From positions 24,328 through 88,327 of the forward strand of contig CALAJQ010000019.1 in NCBI GenBank assembly GCA_937922785.1: 64,000 bases of DNA, written 5' to 3'. Source of the stretch: an uncultured Acidimicrobiales bacterium. GTDB lineage: Bacteria; Actinomycetota; Acidimicrobiia; Acidimicrobiales; SZUA-35. Both the position numbers and the translations under genes were made by a program. A model generated the notes under the pieces. The model saw only the letters and a program-made list of their open reading frames with translations, was not told the DNA's origin and did not search any database. Shown in pieces: positions 1 through 8,159 of the stretch (positions are counted from its first letter, which is position 1; the number at the start of each line of letters is the position of its first letter).

Positions 1-720
1 GATTAAGGCAAGAACGAGACGCAACCGAAACAGCCGTGGGTCATCGGCCGGCATGCTCCTATGAGCGGCAATCGCAAAGACCACGAACCCTGCAAGCAGC
101 AGCCACACGGTCACACTGTGGATTCGAGCGATCGTTTGAATGTCGAAGTCAAGTCGGTCGGCTCGGCTATCACCGCCGTTGGGGCCAGTTCCGGTAACCA
201 AAGTTCCTGTGGTCAGCACTGCCGTGGCCCAGATTCCAAGTCCAACACTCGCCTTCCGGAGGATTAACGGAGCATCCGCGGCACCGATGGGATTGGAGGT
301 TCTTGACCACATCACAAGAAGAATCCAGATGAGGACCATCGACAACAAGAAATGTGACGTCACCGAGAAGGGATTCAGATCGGTTCGAACAGTCACCGCT
401 CCAAGCAGGATTTGTCCAACCGTGCCAGCTAGGACGCCCCATGCCCAAGGCCGCAAACTCTTCCACTGTGACTGGAGGCGATACGTCGCCCAGACCAACA
501 AGATTGCAACAAGACCAATAAGACCGCTGTAAAGGCGGTTTCCAAACTCGATCCAAGTGTGAAAGGCCCACGCTGGGATCAGCTCGTCGCTCGAGCACTT
601 GGGCCAATCTTCACAACCGAGGCCCGAATCAGTCAGTCGGACCAATGCACCGGTGAAGACAATGGTCGTGAAGGCAAAAATCGAGGCAGCGAGCACCTTG
701 CGATATTGACTCATCCTCAT
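1..720 (-). CDS. ctaA: Heme A synthase CtaA (COX15 family), 3' end outside window
   Basis: Membrane enzyme that oxidises the C8 methyl of heme O to give heme A for the oxidase encoded downstream. The reading frame is open from the window edge to 720 (240 residues seen). It shows several hydrophobic helices, the family motif DSGLGCEDWPKC at residues 31-42 (with the conserved cysteine pair), and a second half beginning with an IHSVTVW helix. The first-half glutamate-histidine heme-ligand motif is replaced by EFGNR (58-62), a form I recall from other actinobacterial members. ATG at 720 was chosen because a TACGCT hexamer (728-733 on this strand) lies 7 bases upstream, as for other leaderless genes here; ATG at 714 and GTG at 747 are alternatives. 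It is divergent from ctaB. Confidence 0.9.
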   Translation of the reverse strand, partial: MRMSQYRKVLAASIFAFTTIVFTGALVRLTDSGLGCEDWPKCSSDELIPAWAFHTWIEFGNRLYSGLIGLVAILLVWATYRLQSQWKSLRPWAWGVLAGTVGQILLGAVTVRTDLNPFSVTSHFLLSMVLIWILLVMWSRTSNPIGAADAPLILRKASVGLGIWATAVLTTGTLVTGTGPNGGDSRADRLDFDIQTIARIHSVTVWLLLAGFVVFAIAAHRSMPADDPRLFRLRLVLALI

Positions 721-727
721 TCTGATG

Positions 728-756
728 AGCGTAGAGCGGGCGATCACCTTTAGGCT
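728..756. promoter_or_regulatory. Divergent leaderless promoters of ctaA and ctaB
   Basis: On the minus strand TACGCT (728-733) lies 7 bases before the ctaA ATG. On the plus strand TAGGCT (751-756) lies 6 bases before the ctaB GTG. Both fit the TAnnnT form of a -10 element with transcription starting at or next to the start codon. No convincing -35 was seen for either. The two promoters are interleaved in about 45 bases, so the two heme A genes are probably controlled together. Confidence 0.45.
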
Positions 757-762
757 GATTGG

Positions 763-1668
763 GTGACTACCGCTGTTGCCACGCGATCTCGCGTCTGGGC
801 TTTCGTCGCTTTAACCAAGCCGCGGATAATTGAACTTCTGTTAGTGAGCACTGTGCCCACTATGTTTTTGGCTCAACAGGGCCTTCCTTCGGTGTCTCTG
901 ATGGTGCTGACTGTGATCGGTGGCACCTTGTCTGCAGGCGGTGCAAACGCCTTCAACATGTACATCGATCGAGACATCGACGCAGTCATGAACCGAACTA
1001 AGGGTCGGCCCCTGGTTACGGGCGAGGTCGAGCCGAATGAGGCACTGATGTTTGCTGCCGCTATCGAAGCGGTTTCGTTCGTTTGGCTTTGGCAGTTTGT
1101 GAATCTGCTTTCGGCGATTTTGGCAGTCGGTGCTTGTGCCTTTTATGTATTCATCTACACAATGTGGCTCAAGCGGACTTCAACTCAGAACATCGTAATT
1201 GGCGGAGCTGCTGGAGCTGCTCCGGTCTTGATTGGCTGGTCCGCGGTCACAAACAGCATCTCGGTAGAAGCGGTGCTGTTGTTCGCAGTGGTCTTCTTCT
1301 GGACCCCACCCCATTTCTGGGCCTTGGCCATTCGATACCAAGAAGACTACGCAGCTGCCAACGTTCCAATGATGCCAGTGGTCGAAGGCCACCAGAAGAC
1401 AGCCATGCAGATGTTGGTCTATTCGGTGATTGTCTGGATTATCACCTTGGTTCTTTGGCCAATCAGCAATTTGGGGTTCATATATCTGGGCACTGCAATT
1501 GTCGTTGGCGCATTGTTCACTGGTGGAGCGGTTCAGATCCTTCGCGAGACTGACCCCGAGCGTCAGTCAAAGCTCGGTATTCGTTACTTCGGATTCTCTA
1601 TTACCCATCTGACACTGCTGTTTGCTGCAGTGGCAGTTGACCAGCTGGTTGGCTGGGGCGTCGGGTGA
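763..1668 (+). CDS. ctaB: Protoheme IX farnesyltransferase (heme O synthase) CtaB
   Basis: UbiA-family membrane prenyltransferase of 301 residues that adds a farnesyl group from farnesyl diphosphate to heme B, giving heme O, the substrate of CtaA. The first aspartate-rich motif is clear (NAFNMYIDRDIDAVMNR, with NxxxDxxxD spacing), and about nine hydrophobic helices follow, including a FFWTPPHFWALA segment typical of the family. The start is GTG, directly behind a TAGGCT -10-like box, so the mRNA is probably leaderless. It is divergent from ctaA and followed by the oxidase genes after a 119-base gap, which contains a small GTTACAGTAAC palindrome but no other recognisable feature. Confidence 0.95.
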   Translation: MTTAVATRSRVWAFVALTKPRIIELLLVSTVPTMFLAQQGLPSVSLMVLTVIGGTLSAGGANAFNMYIDRDIDAVMNRTKGRPLVTGEVEPNEALMFAAAIEAVSFVWLWQFVNLLSAILAVGACAFYVFIYTMWLKRTSTQNIVIGGAAGAAPVLIGWSAVTNSISVEAVLLFAVVFFWTPPHFWALAIRYQEDYAAANVPMMPVVEGHQKTAMQMLVYSVIVWIITLVLWPISNLGFIYLGTAIVVGALFTGGAVQILRETDPERQSKLGIRYFGFSITHLTLLFAAVAVDQLVGWGVG

Positions 1669-1787
1669 TGTTGGAAGATCTGAAGATGAGTCTCGAAATT
1701 GCGCCGCTGCCCGGTTACAGTAACGGCCGCAGAGACGCGCCCGTCCACGCCCTGTAACGCATTGCCCGCAGCGAGGTTCCCCGATCA

Positions 1788-3482
1788 ATGGCACAGAACG
1801 AAATGACCCCAACCGACGCACCGTCTGATCAGTCTGTCCTAGAGCGGATTTTGGGCACGTCTGACCACAAGACCATTGGTCGTATGTGGATGCTGGCCGG
1901 CGCTGCGGTTCTGGCTGCTGGCATGGCAGTTTCGCTGGTGGCAGCCATCGAGCAGATTTCACTAGCCTCGTTCTCGATCGCCGCTGACGGCGATGAGCTT
2001 GTTCAAATCTGGTCTTCCGGCCGAACATTTACGCTAATCGGTGGAGTTGTTGCCCTACTGGTTGGTTTGGCCACCTATTTGGTGCCATTGCAGGTCGGTT
2101 CGTCGGCAATCGCATTCGGTCGTGGAGCAAACGCTGCCTTCTGGATTTGGTTCATCTCGGTAGATCTCCTCGTAGTCAGCTACCTCTTGAACGGTGGCCC
2201 TGGCGGCGGACGCCGCGACTTTGTTGCTTTGTGGGCGTTAAGCCTTGGTGGTGCGTTGATCGGAATCATGTGGGCGCTCATTTGTGTGGCCACAACTGTT
2301 CTTGCTGCTCGGGCACCGGGCATGACGCTCGAACGAGCACCGATATCTGCCTGGGCCTTTGGGGTCTGGGCTCTGCTTGGCCTAGTTTCTCTGCCCATTT
2401 TGCTGGGTCAGCTTGTTCTTTCTTATATCGATGTTCGCTACGAGTACCTGAGTAGCTACACGCGTTTGGCCTCGGCCATCGATTCAATATCGCTGGCCCC
2501 GGCCATCTACTGGCTAGCAATTCCGGCAATGGGAATCGCCGCTGAAGTTGTTGGCGTTCACTCAGGCCAGCCGATCCGATTCCACAAGTCGGTCATGGCT
2601 GGAATCGGCGCACTTTCGATCATGGCCTTCGGTGGAGACTTCCTAGGTTTTGCTGGAATAGCCCGCACGTTTGATGCAGAAACAGAACTTGGCTTCAAGG
2701 CCATTGCGTTTGACAATGGCCTTCTTGTTGTTGCCCTGTTTGGTGCCCTTTTGCCGTTGCTTGTGATCATGGGCCTCATCTCTGACAGTCTTCGATCAGG
2801 GCGAGCATCGATGAACCCGTCAATGCTGGGCGCACTTGGCGGAGGGGCCTTGGTGCTTTTGGGAGCAATCGCCGCATTGCTGGGCACCATCGAGCCAATC
2901 GTTGGATTCTTTGCCGACCTGGCGAACCGCACCCCTGATGTGCCCGACTTCCTCCAGCTGAACGGAACTAGCTTCAACGCTGGGGTCACCGCCCTTGTTA
3001 TTGGTGGAGCTGTTCTTGCATCTATCGGGGCCGCTCATCACTGGGCCCACAAGATTTGGGGCCGCTACCTCACCGACGGTCTTGGCAACTTGTCGATCAC
3101 GGCGGTCCTGCTTGGTTCTCTAGCCACTGCTATTGGAAACATTGGCGCCGGGACCCGATCTCAACCAGCTCTTCCACAAATCGACTCCTCCCCGCTGTCT
3201 GGCGTGGAACTCTTCAACGCAATCACTGCATTGGGCGTTGCCCTGGCTCTGTTGGGTGTAGCTATCTTTGCCCTCGACCTACTTAAGACCGCCACTTCCA
3301 AGCGTGATGACACTGAGCGCTGGTCCGGTCACACCCTGGAATGGTCAACCGATTCTCCACCGCCGCTCGCAAACTTCGCCGTTGCGCCTTCTGTGGGCTC
3401 CGCTTTCCCGCTACTAGACCTGGCCGGTGACGAATCAGATGACGGTGAATCGGCTGACGCACGAGAAGAGGTTGACGCATGA
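1788..3482 (+). CDS. Heme-copper oxidase subunit I homologue lacking all metal ligands
   Basis: A 564-residue polytopic membrane protein clearly derived from cytochrome oxidase subunit I: TSDHKTIG near residue 25, a YLVPLQVG helix near 100, RAPGM at 175, APAIYWLAIPAMGIAAEV from 237, and a C-terminal TLEWSTDSPPPLANF that matches TLEWSIQSPTPEHNF of the canonical CtaD encoded at 6216-8159. Aligned to that protein, the low-spin heme histidine becomes G78, the GHPEVY histidine and glutamate become alanines (A237, A239), the CuB pair HH becomes R293-T294, and the two heme histidines of HFH become G399 and T401. It therefore cannot bind hemes a, a3 or CuB in the usual way. It overlaps the next gene by 4 bases and forms a block with the subunit III-like gene. 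A structural, assembly or regulatory role is inferred; the function is unknown. Confidence 0.85.
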   Translation: MAQNEMTPTDAPSDQSVLERILGTSDHKTIGRMWMLAGAAVLAAGMAVSLVAAIEQISLASFSIAADGDELVQIWSSGRTFTLIGGVVALLVGLATYLVPLQVGSSAIAFGRGANAAFWIWFISVDLLVVSYLLNGGPGGGRRDFVALWALSLGGALIGIMWALICVATTVLAARAPGMTLERAPISAWAFGVWALLGLVSLPILLGQLVLSYIDVRYEYLSSYTRLASAIDSISLAPAIYWLAIPAMGIAAEVVGVHSGQPIRFHKSVMAGIGALSIMAFGGDFLGFAGIARTFDAETELGFKAIAFDNGLLVVALFGALLPLLVIMGLISDSLRSGRASMNPSMLGALGGGALVLLGAIAALLGTIEPIVGFFADLANRTPDVPDFLQLNGTSFNAGVTALVIGGAVLASIGAAHHWAHKIWGRYLTDGLGNLSITAVLLGSLATAIGNIGAGTRSQPALPQIDSSPLSGVELFNAITALGVALALLGVAIFALDLLKTATSKRDDTERWSGHTLEWSTDSPPPLANFAVAPSVGSAFPLLDLAGDESDDGESADAREEVDA

Positions 3483-4120
3483 CCGATGTCTCCACTTTTG
3501 ATCCAATTCCACTAGACGTCCGGCCAGCGGAACCCGCTCGGCCACGACTTCTTGTAACTGCCACTGCGTTGGCGTCGGTGGCAACCATCATGATGTTTGC
3601 CGGGTTGCTAGGTGCCTACATCAGCCAACGGGCAGACGTCATCGCTACTGGCGAAACTTGGCTACCAGGCGGGGTTGTGATTCCGCTCACCCAGCCAAAC
3701 ATGATGATGATCACGATGGTTTTCTCAGTTGCCATCATGACCTGGGCGCTTTCTTCGATCCGTAACGACGATCGCCCAAACACCTACATCGCGCTTGGTC
3801 TTTGTGTGATCTTCGGGGTTGCCTACATTAGCCAGACTGCGTTCTTGCTGAACCTTATGGAAATGCCTCTGTCAGTCGATTTCGCCGCTGGCGACACCAT
3901 CGACGCCTGGCAGCGAGCGCCTCTCTTCTACTCGATCATTGGGGGCCATGTCATTATGGTCATCGCCGCCATGATCTATCTCGTTGTAATGGGTTTCCGC
4001 ACGTTAGGCGGCCAATACAACGCAAAAGATGTTGAGGGCCTCTACGCAGCGGCTCTGTTCTGGTACGTGACCGTCGGTGTGTATCTCGTAATTTGGTACA
4101 CCATCTACATCACCAAGTAG
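3479..4120 (+). CDS. Oxidase subunit III-like membrane protein, divergent paralogue
   Basis: A 213-residue protein with five or more hydrophobic helices. The last two helices (GGHVIMVIAAMIYLVV and LFWYVTVGVYLVIWYTIYI) resemble the GFHGVHV and YWHFVDVVWVLIFTIVYL helices of the canonical CtaE at 8152-8904, but the YWHFVD histidine is replaced by tyrosine. It is shorter than CtaE (250 residues) and lacks that protein's His-rich N-terminus. ATG overlaps the stop of the ligand-less subunit I homologue (ATGA), so the two are translationally coupled. The natural inference is that it is the partner of that protein in a non-catalytic oxidase-like complex. Confidence 0.7.
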   Translation: MTDVSTFDPIPLDVRPAEPARPRLLVTATALASVATIMMFAGLLGAYISQRADVIATGETWLPGGVVIPLTQPNMMMITMVFSVAIMTWALSSIRNDDRPNTYIALGLCVIFGVAYISQTAFLLNLMEMPLSVDFAAGDTIDAWQRAPLFYSIIGGHVIMVIAAMIYLVVMGFRTLGGQYNAKDVEGLYAAALFWYVTVGVYLVIWYTIYITK

Positions 4121-4126
4121 GTCGAA

Positions 4127-4921
4127 ATGTTTCCTTGGGGTTCAAAATATTTGCTAGCCGCCTCTGGCGCTTCCTGGCTTGCCGCCATGGCCTATGGGCT
4201 TGTTACCGGCGGAGGCCTAGTTGGCGTCCTCTCGTTTGGGTACAAAGGCGGCGTTGGCGAGCACTTCGGTTACGCCATCTTGATGTTCCTGATGGTCTCG
4301 ACCTTCATGCTGGCCATGGTTCTGTTCTTCACCCGAGATGGTGATGCTGAGGCAATGGCTGCCCTTGTTGGCGCCGAATCAGCGCCACAAGTTAGCCCTG
4401 CTACCGGACCTGCCTATTGGGGTCCAATCGCAGCTTTTGGAGCTGCGGCAATGATGCTGGGCTTGGCGGTGTCGATCATCTTCTTCTACCTGGGCCTGGC
4501 AACGTTCTTTGTAATCCTGATCCTCTGGACAGTTGAGACCTGGGCCGACCGAGTAACCGCCGACACCGACGTGAACCGCGTCATCCGAAACCGAACCCTC
4601 GGCCCAATCGAAGTACCGATGATCGCAACTATCGGCATCGCCGCTGTAGTTATCGCCATGTCTCGTATGTTTCTGGCAACCTCACACACCGGCGCCGTAG
4701 TCATCGGATCGATCTTTACGGTTCTGATCTTCGGTGGCGCTGTGGCGCTAAGCCGTACAGATGTCTCAAGAAAGACCTGGACTGCAGTAATGGCCATTGG
4801 CGCAGTGTTGGTACTGGGCGGCGGTGTGGTCGGAGCAGCCATGGGCGAGCGGGAGATACATCACTCCGAGCATCACGGCGACGACCACGGCGAAGATCAC
4901 AGTGAAGACGAGGGCGAATAG
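4127..4921 (+). CDS. Membrane protein with His/Asp/Glu-rich C-terminal tail, unknown function
   Basis: A 264-residue protein with about seven hydrophobic segments. I do not recognise the family. The middle (YWGPIAAFGAAAMMLGLAV, then a WTVETWADRV loop) loosely recalls actinobacterial oxidase subunit IV (CtaF). The last 25 residues are a soluble tail with seven histidines and many acidic residues (HHSEHHGDDHGEDHSED), a composition common in copper- or zinc-binding tails. It starts 6 bases after the subunit III-like gene and ends 58 bases before ctaC, so it probably belongs to the same three-gene block as the ligand-less subunit I. A role in metal delivery or as a third subunit is inference. Confidence 0.6.
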   Translation: MFPWGSKYLLAASGASWLAAMAYGLVTGGGLVGVLSFGYKGGVGEHFGYAILMFLMVSTFMLAMVLFFTRDGDAEAMAALVGAESAPQVSPATGPAYWGPIAAFGAAAMMLGLAVSIIFFYLGLATFFVILILWTVETWADRVTADTDVNRVIRNRTLGPIEVPMIATIGIAAVVIAMSRMFLATSHTGAVVIGSIFTVLIFGGAVALSRTDVSRKTWTAVMAIGAVLVLGGGVVGAAMGEREIHHSEHHGDDHGEDHSEDEGE

Positions 4922-4979
4922 TGAACATTGCCACTTGGTTTCCCATGTCCGGCCCCGCTTTGAGAGGCTTGAAGTTCAT

Positions 4980-6203
4980 ATGAAAAAGCTATTAACAGGC
5001 GCCCCCGTAGCGCTGGCTCTCCTGCTTGCAGGTTGTGGAGATGACTCCAAGCCACTTAACACTTACGAGCCCCAAGGTCCTAAGGCTGAGGCGATCGATC
5101 GCATCATTCAGCCAATCTTCCTCCTGGCGTTTGTCATTGGCTTTTTGGTCTTTGGCGTCGTCGCTTGGTTGATCTTTAACAACCGGGTTGACCCCGAGAC
5201 CTATGACCCGCTGGACTTCCCAGATCAGGTCCATGGCAACGCCAAACTTGAATGGGGCTGGACCTTGGTTCCTGCGGTAATCCTGGCCATCATCTCTGCT
5301 TGGTCAGTTCCTGCCATTTGGGACTTGGAAGAAAAGAACGAGGCCGGCGAGCTCGACGTGCTGGTAATTGGCCAGCAGTGGTGGTGGGAATACCGCTACG
5401 ACGTCAACGGGAACGGCTTTTTCCTAGATGTTGATGGCGACGGCGTAGCCGGCGATGAGGACGACCTTCAGTGGCCACTTGAGCTTCTGCTAGACCCCGA
5501 AGACGTCGTCACAGCTAACCAGCTGGTTATCCCAGCAGGCCAACAGGTAGATCTCACCCTGACCTCACGTGACGTCATCCACTCATATTGGATCCCGCGA
5601 CTCAACGGCAAGCGCGACACAGTGCCCGGTCGTTTCCACACGTGGAGCGTTGCGGCAAATGAGGCAGGCGAGTTCACCGGTTGGTGCACAGAGTTCTGTG
5701 GTATTTCTCACGCCCGCATGCGCATGAGCGCAATTGCGCTCGACAAGCCTGATTTCGACGCATGGCTAGCCAACCAGTCTGAAGCTGCGGCGATTCCCGA
5801 AGAAGGATCGATCGCATGGGAAGGCCGTGAGGTTTTCCAGGCTCAATGCACCCAATGCCACAACATCACCGAAGATCTTGACGATCCCGCCAACGTGGTC
5901 GCAGCTCTGACTGCCAAAGCTGCGCCGAACCTCACCCACTTTGCAACTCGCGCTGCCTTCGCTGGCAACATCTACAGCCAATGGGTCGGGATCGACCCTG
6001 ACGCTGCACAAATGGATGTGAGCACCTACTTGGACCTTGGAGCCAACTACCGCTTCAATGAGCCTGAACTCCGCCGCTGGATCCGAAACGCACCAGGTCG
6101 AAAAGACATGGCGCCAGAGGATGAGCGCGGCATGACAGCATTCCCGCAACTTTCTGACGAACAGCTTGACCAGCTGATCGCCTACCTAGAGACACTCGAC
6201 TAG
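4980..6203 (+). CDS. ctaC: Cytochrome c oxidase subunit II with fused cytochrome c (caa3 type)
   Basis: A 407-residue lipoprotein. The start at 4980 gives a signal peptide with lipobox LLAGC (Cys19); longer upstream starts would destroy it. Two membrane helices follow (about 45-70 and 88-110), then the cupredoxin domain with QQWWWEYRY and the binuclear CuA motif WCTEFCGISHARM. The C-terminal domain carries one heme c site, CTQCH, so electrons can pass from cytochrome c or directly from the bc complex to CuA. Within the CuA domain, just after WWWEYRYD, there is an extra acidic loop with DVDGDGVAGDEDD (5429-5467), similar to an EF-hand calcium loop. It is first of the canonical oxidase genes; ctaD follows after 12 bases. 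Confidence 0.95.
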   Translation: MKKLLTGAPVALALLLAGCGDDSKPLNTYEPQGPKAEAIDRIIQPIFLLAFVIGFLVFGVVAWLIFNNRVDPETYDPLDFPDQVHGNAKLEWGWTLVPAVILAIISAWSVPAIWDLEEKNEAGELDVLVIGQQWWWEYRYDVNGNGFFLDVDGDGVAGDEDDLQWPLELLLDPEDVVTANQLVIPAGQQVDLTLTSRDVIHSYWIPRLNGKRDTVPGRFHTWSVAANEAGEFTGWCTEFCGISHARMRMSAIALDKPDFDAWLANQSEAAAIPEEGSIAWEGREVFQAQCTQCHNITEDLDDPANVVAALTAKAAPNLTHFATRAAFAGNIYSQWVGIDPDAAQMDVSTYLDLGANYRFNEPELRRWIRNAPGRKDMAPEDERGMTAFPQLSDEQLDQLIAYLETLD

Positions 6204-6215
6204 GAGCCTGACCCG

Positions 6216-8159
6216 ATGACACTCGCACTCCCACCAGCGGAACAAAAATTTGACGGGTCACCGCTTGGCGCTCTCGTCAGACCGCGGACAAGCACAGGCC
6301 TGAAGGGCTGGCTCACCACAGTTGACCACAAGAAGATTGGAATCATGTACGGCGCTGCCGCCATGTTCTTCCTTCTCATCGGTGGCGCAGCAGCGTTGCT
6401 GATCCGAATTCAGCTAGCTGCCCCGAACCAAACGTTGCTTGGCGGCGATGCCTACAACCGTGTGTTCACGATGCACGGAACAGTCATGGTGTTTTTGGTA
6501 GTGATGCCAATTGGTGCCGCCTTCGCTAACTACATGATGCCAATCCAGATCGGCGCACGGGATGTGGCCTTCCCTCGAATCAACGCCTTCAGTTTCTGGG
6601 TCTTCTTGGCTGGCGGACTGATGCTGAACACCAGCTGGTTCCTCGGCGGAGGCGCCAACGGTGGCTGGTTCAACTACGCCCCCAACAACGGCATTGCCTT
6701 CAGCCCAAGTGCCGGTATTGACTTCTGGAACCTCGGCCTGTTCATTGCTGGTATCGGCTCGCTAAGTGGCGCAGTGAACCTGATTACAACAGTGTTGAAC
6801 ATGCGAGCGCCGGGCATGACCTGGATGCGTATGCCGGTATTTGTGTGGATGACACTAGTTACCCAGTTCCTTCTGCTCTTCGCAATCCCAGTGCTTACAG
6901 TCGCCCAGCTGCTTCTGATGTTTGACCGCAACTTCGGGGCCAACTTCTTCAACGTGTCCCAGGGTGCAGATCCTCTGCTTTGGCAGCACTTGTTCTGGGT
7001 GTTCGGTCACCCCGAGGTGTACTTGATGATCTTGCCGGCCTTCGGAATTGTCTCTGAAGTCATCCCAGCGTTCGCTCGCAAGCCGATCTTCGGTTACCCC
7101 TTCATGGTGGCCTCCGGTGCGATCATCGGCTTCATGGGTTGGGGCGTCTGGGCTCACCACATGTTTGTCAGTGGCATCGGCCCCCTATCGGTTTCGGCTT
7201 TCTCGGTAGCAACAATGTTCATTGCGGTTCCGACCGGAGTGAAAATCTTGAACTGGGTCGCCACTTTGTGGGGCGGCAAACTGCTGATGACTACCGCTAT
7301 GTGGTTCTCAGTTGGCCTGATCGTTCAGTTCACCGTTGGTGGGCTTTCCGGTGTGGCCCACGCGGTGGCCGCATCTGACACCCAGCAAACTGACACCTAC
7401 TTCATCGTGGCTCACTTCCACTACGTCTTGTTCGGTGGAGCGCTCTTTGGCTTCTATGCCGGTCTCTACTTCTGGTGGCCAAAGGCGTTCGGCTACCTGC
7501 TGGATGAGAAGTGGGGAAAGTGGAACTTCTGGTCAATGGTTGTTGGTTTCAACTTGACCTTCGGCCCAATGCACATCCTTGGTCTTCAAGGCATGCCTCG
7601 TCGTATGCAGACCTACGACGACGCAATGGGTTTCAGCAACTGGAACTTGGTGGCAACCATCGGATCACTGATCTTGGGCGTCGGCACATTGCTTATTCTT
7701 GTAAACGCAATGATCAGTCGCCGTCGTTGGATCGCTGACGGCCGACCGAACCCCGGCCCTGATCCATGGGATGCACGCACCCTCGAGTGGTCAATCCAGT
7801 CGCCAACTCCTGAGCACAACTTTGACTACACGCCACAGGTCACCGAGCTTGATGACTTCTGGCACCGCAAGTACGCCATGGATGAGAACCACAACTTAGT
7901 GAAGATTGCTGACGCTAAGGATCTAGCCCAGCCTGGAAACGGCGAGGGAGTTCACCTTCCTGCTCCATCCTTCTGGCCAATTCTTCTTGCTTTCAGCATG
8001 CCAATCATTGGTTATGGGGTCATGTTCAGTCTGTGGCTGACAATTCCTGGCGGCATCTTGATGATGGCTTCGCTTTACGGTTGGGCCCTTGAGCCAGCCG
8101 ATGATCTAGACCCCAAAATCGATGATCACGATGGTCATGGAGAGCTTGTCAATGTCTGA
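6216..8159 (+). CDS. ctaD: Cytochrome c oxidase subunit I (catalytic)
   Basis: A 647-residue, twelve-helix catalytic subunit that reduces oxygen and pumps protons. All metal ligands are present: FTMHGT (low-spin heme a), FGHPEVY (CuB histidine, type-A glutamate and cross-linked tyrosine), AHHMF (CuB), and VAHFHYVLFGG (hemes a3 and a). The D-channel entrance IGARDVAFPR is intact. About 110 residues after helix XII (TLEWSIQSPTPEHNF onward, plus two further hydrophobic stretches near 600-630) form a long C-terminal extension that resembles a fused subunit-III N-terminal region. It sits between ctaC and ctaE, and overlaps ctaE by 8 bases. Confidence 0.97.
   Translation: MTLALPPAEQKFDGSPLGALVRPRTSTGLKGWLTTVDHKKIGIMYGAAAMFFLLIGGAAALLIRIQLAAPNQTLLGGDAYNRVFTMHGTVMVFLVVMPIGAAFANYMMPIQIGARDVAFPRINAFSFWVFLAGGLMLNTSWFLGGGANGGWFNYAPNNGIAFSPSAGIDFWNLGLFIAGIGSLSGAVNLITTVLNMRAPGMTWMRMPVFVWMTLVTQFLLLFAIPVLTVAQLLLMFDRNFGANFFNVSQGADPLLWQHLFWVFGHPEVYLMILPAFGIVSEVIPAFARKPIFGYPFMVASGAIIGFMGWGVWAHHMFVSGIGPLSVSAFSVATMFIAVPTGVKILNWVATLWGGKLLMTTAMWFSVGLIVQFTVGGLSGVAHAVAASDTQQTDTYFIVAHFHYVLFGGALFGFYAGLYFWWPKAFGYLLDEKWGKWNFWSMVVGFNLTFGPMHILGLQGMPRRMQTYDDAMGFSNWNLVATIGSLILGVGTLLILVNAMISRRRWIADGRPNPGPDPWDARTLEWSIQSPTPEHNFDYTPQVTELDDFWHRKYAMDENHNLVKIADAKDLAQPGNGEGVHLPAPSFWPILLAFSMPIIGYGVMFSLWLTIPGGILMMASLYGWALEPADDLDPKIDDHDGHGELVNV

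Noticed and set aside
170..607. Open frame on the minus strand in the ctaA region
   Set aside because: It is out of frame with the clear CtaA coding sequence (SGLGC, EFGNR, IHSVTVW) and has a cysteine-rich composition typical of a shadow frame.
1725..1740. GTTACAGTAAC palindrome before the ligand-less subunit I gene
   Set aside because: Only five-base arms and no second copy were noticed; it is within what chance allows.
4797..4979. Upstream extension of ctaC
   Set aside because: It would overlap the preceding gene and place the lipoprotein signal peptide inside the protein. The start at 4980 gives a proper signal.
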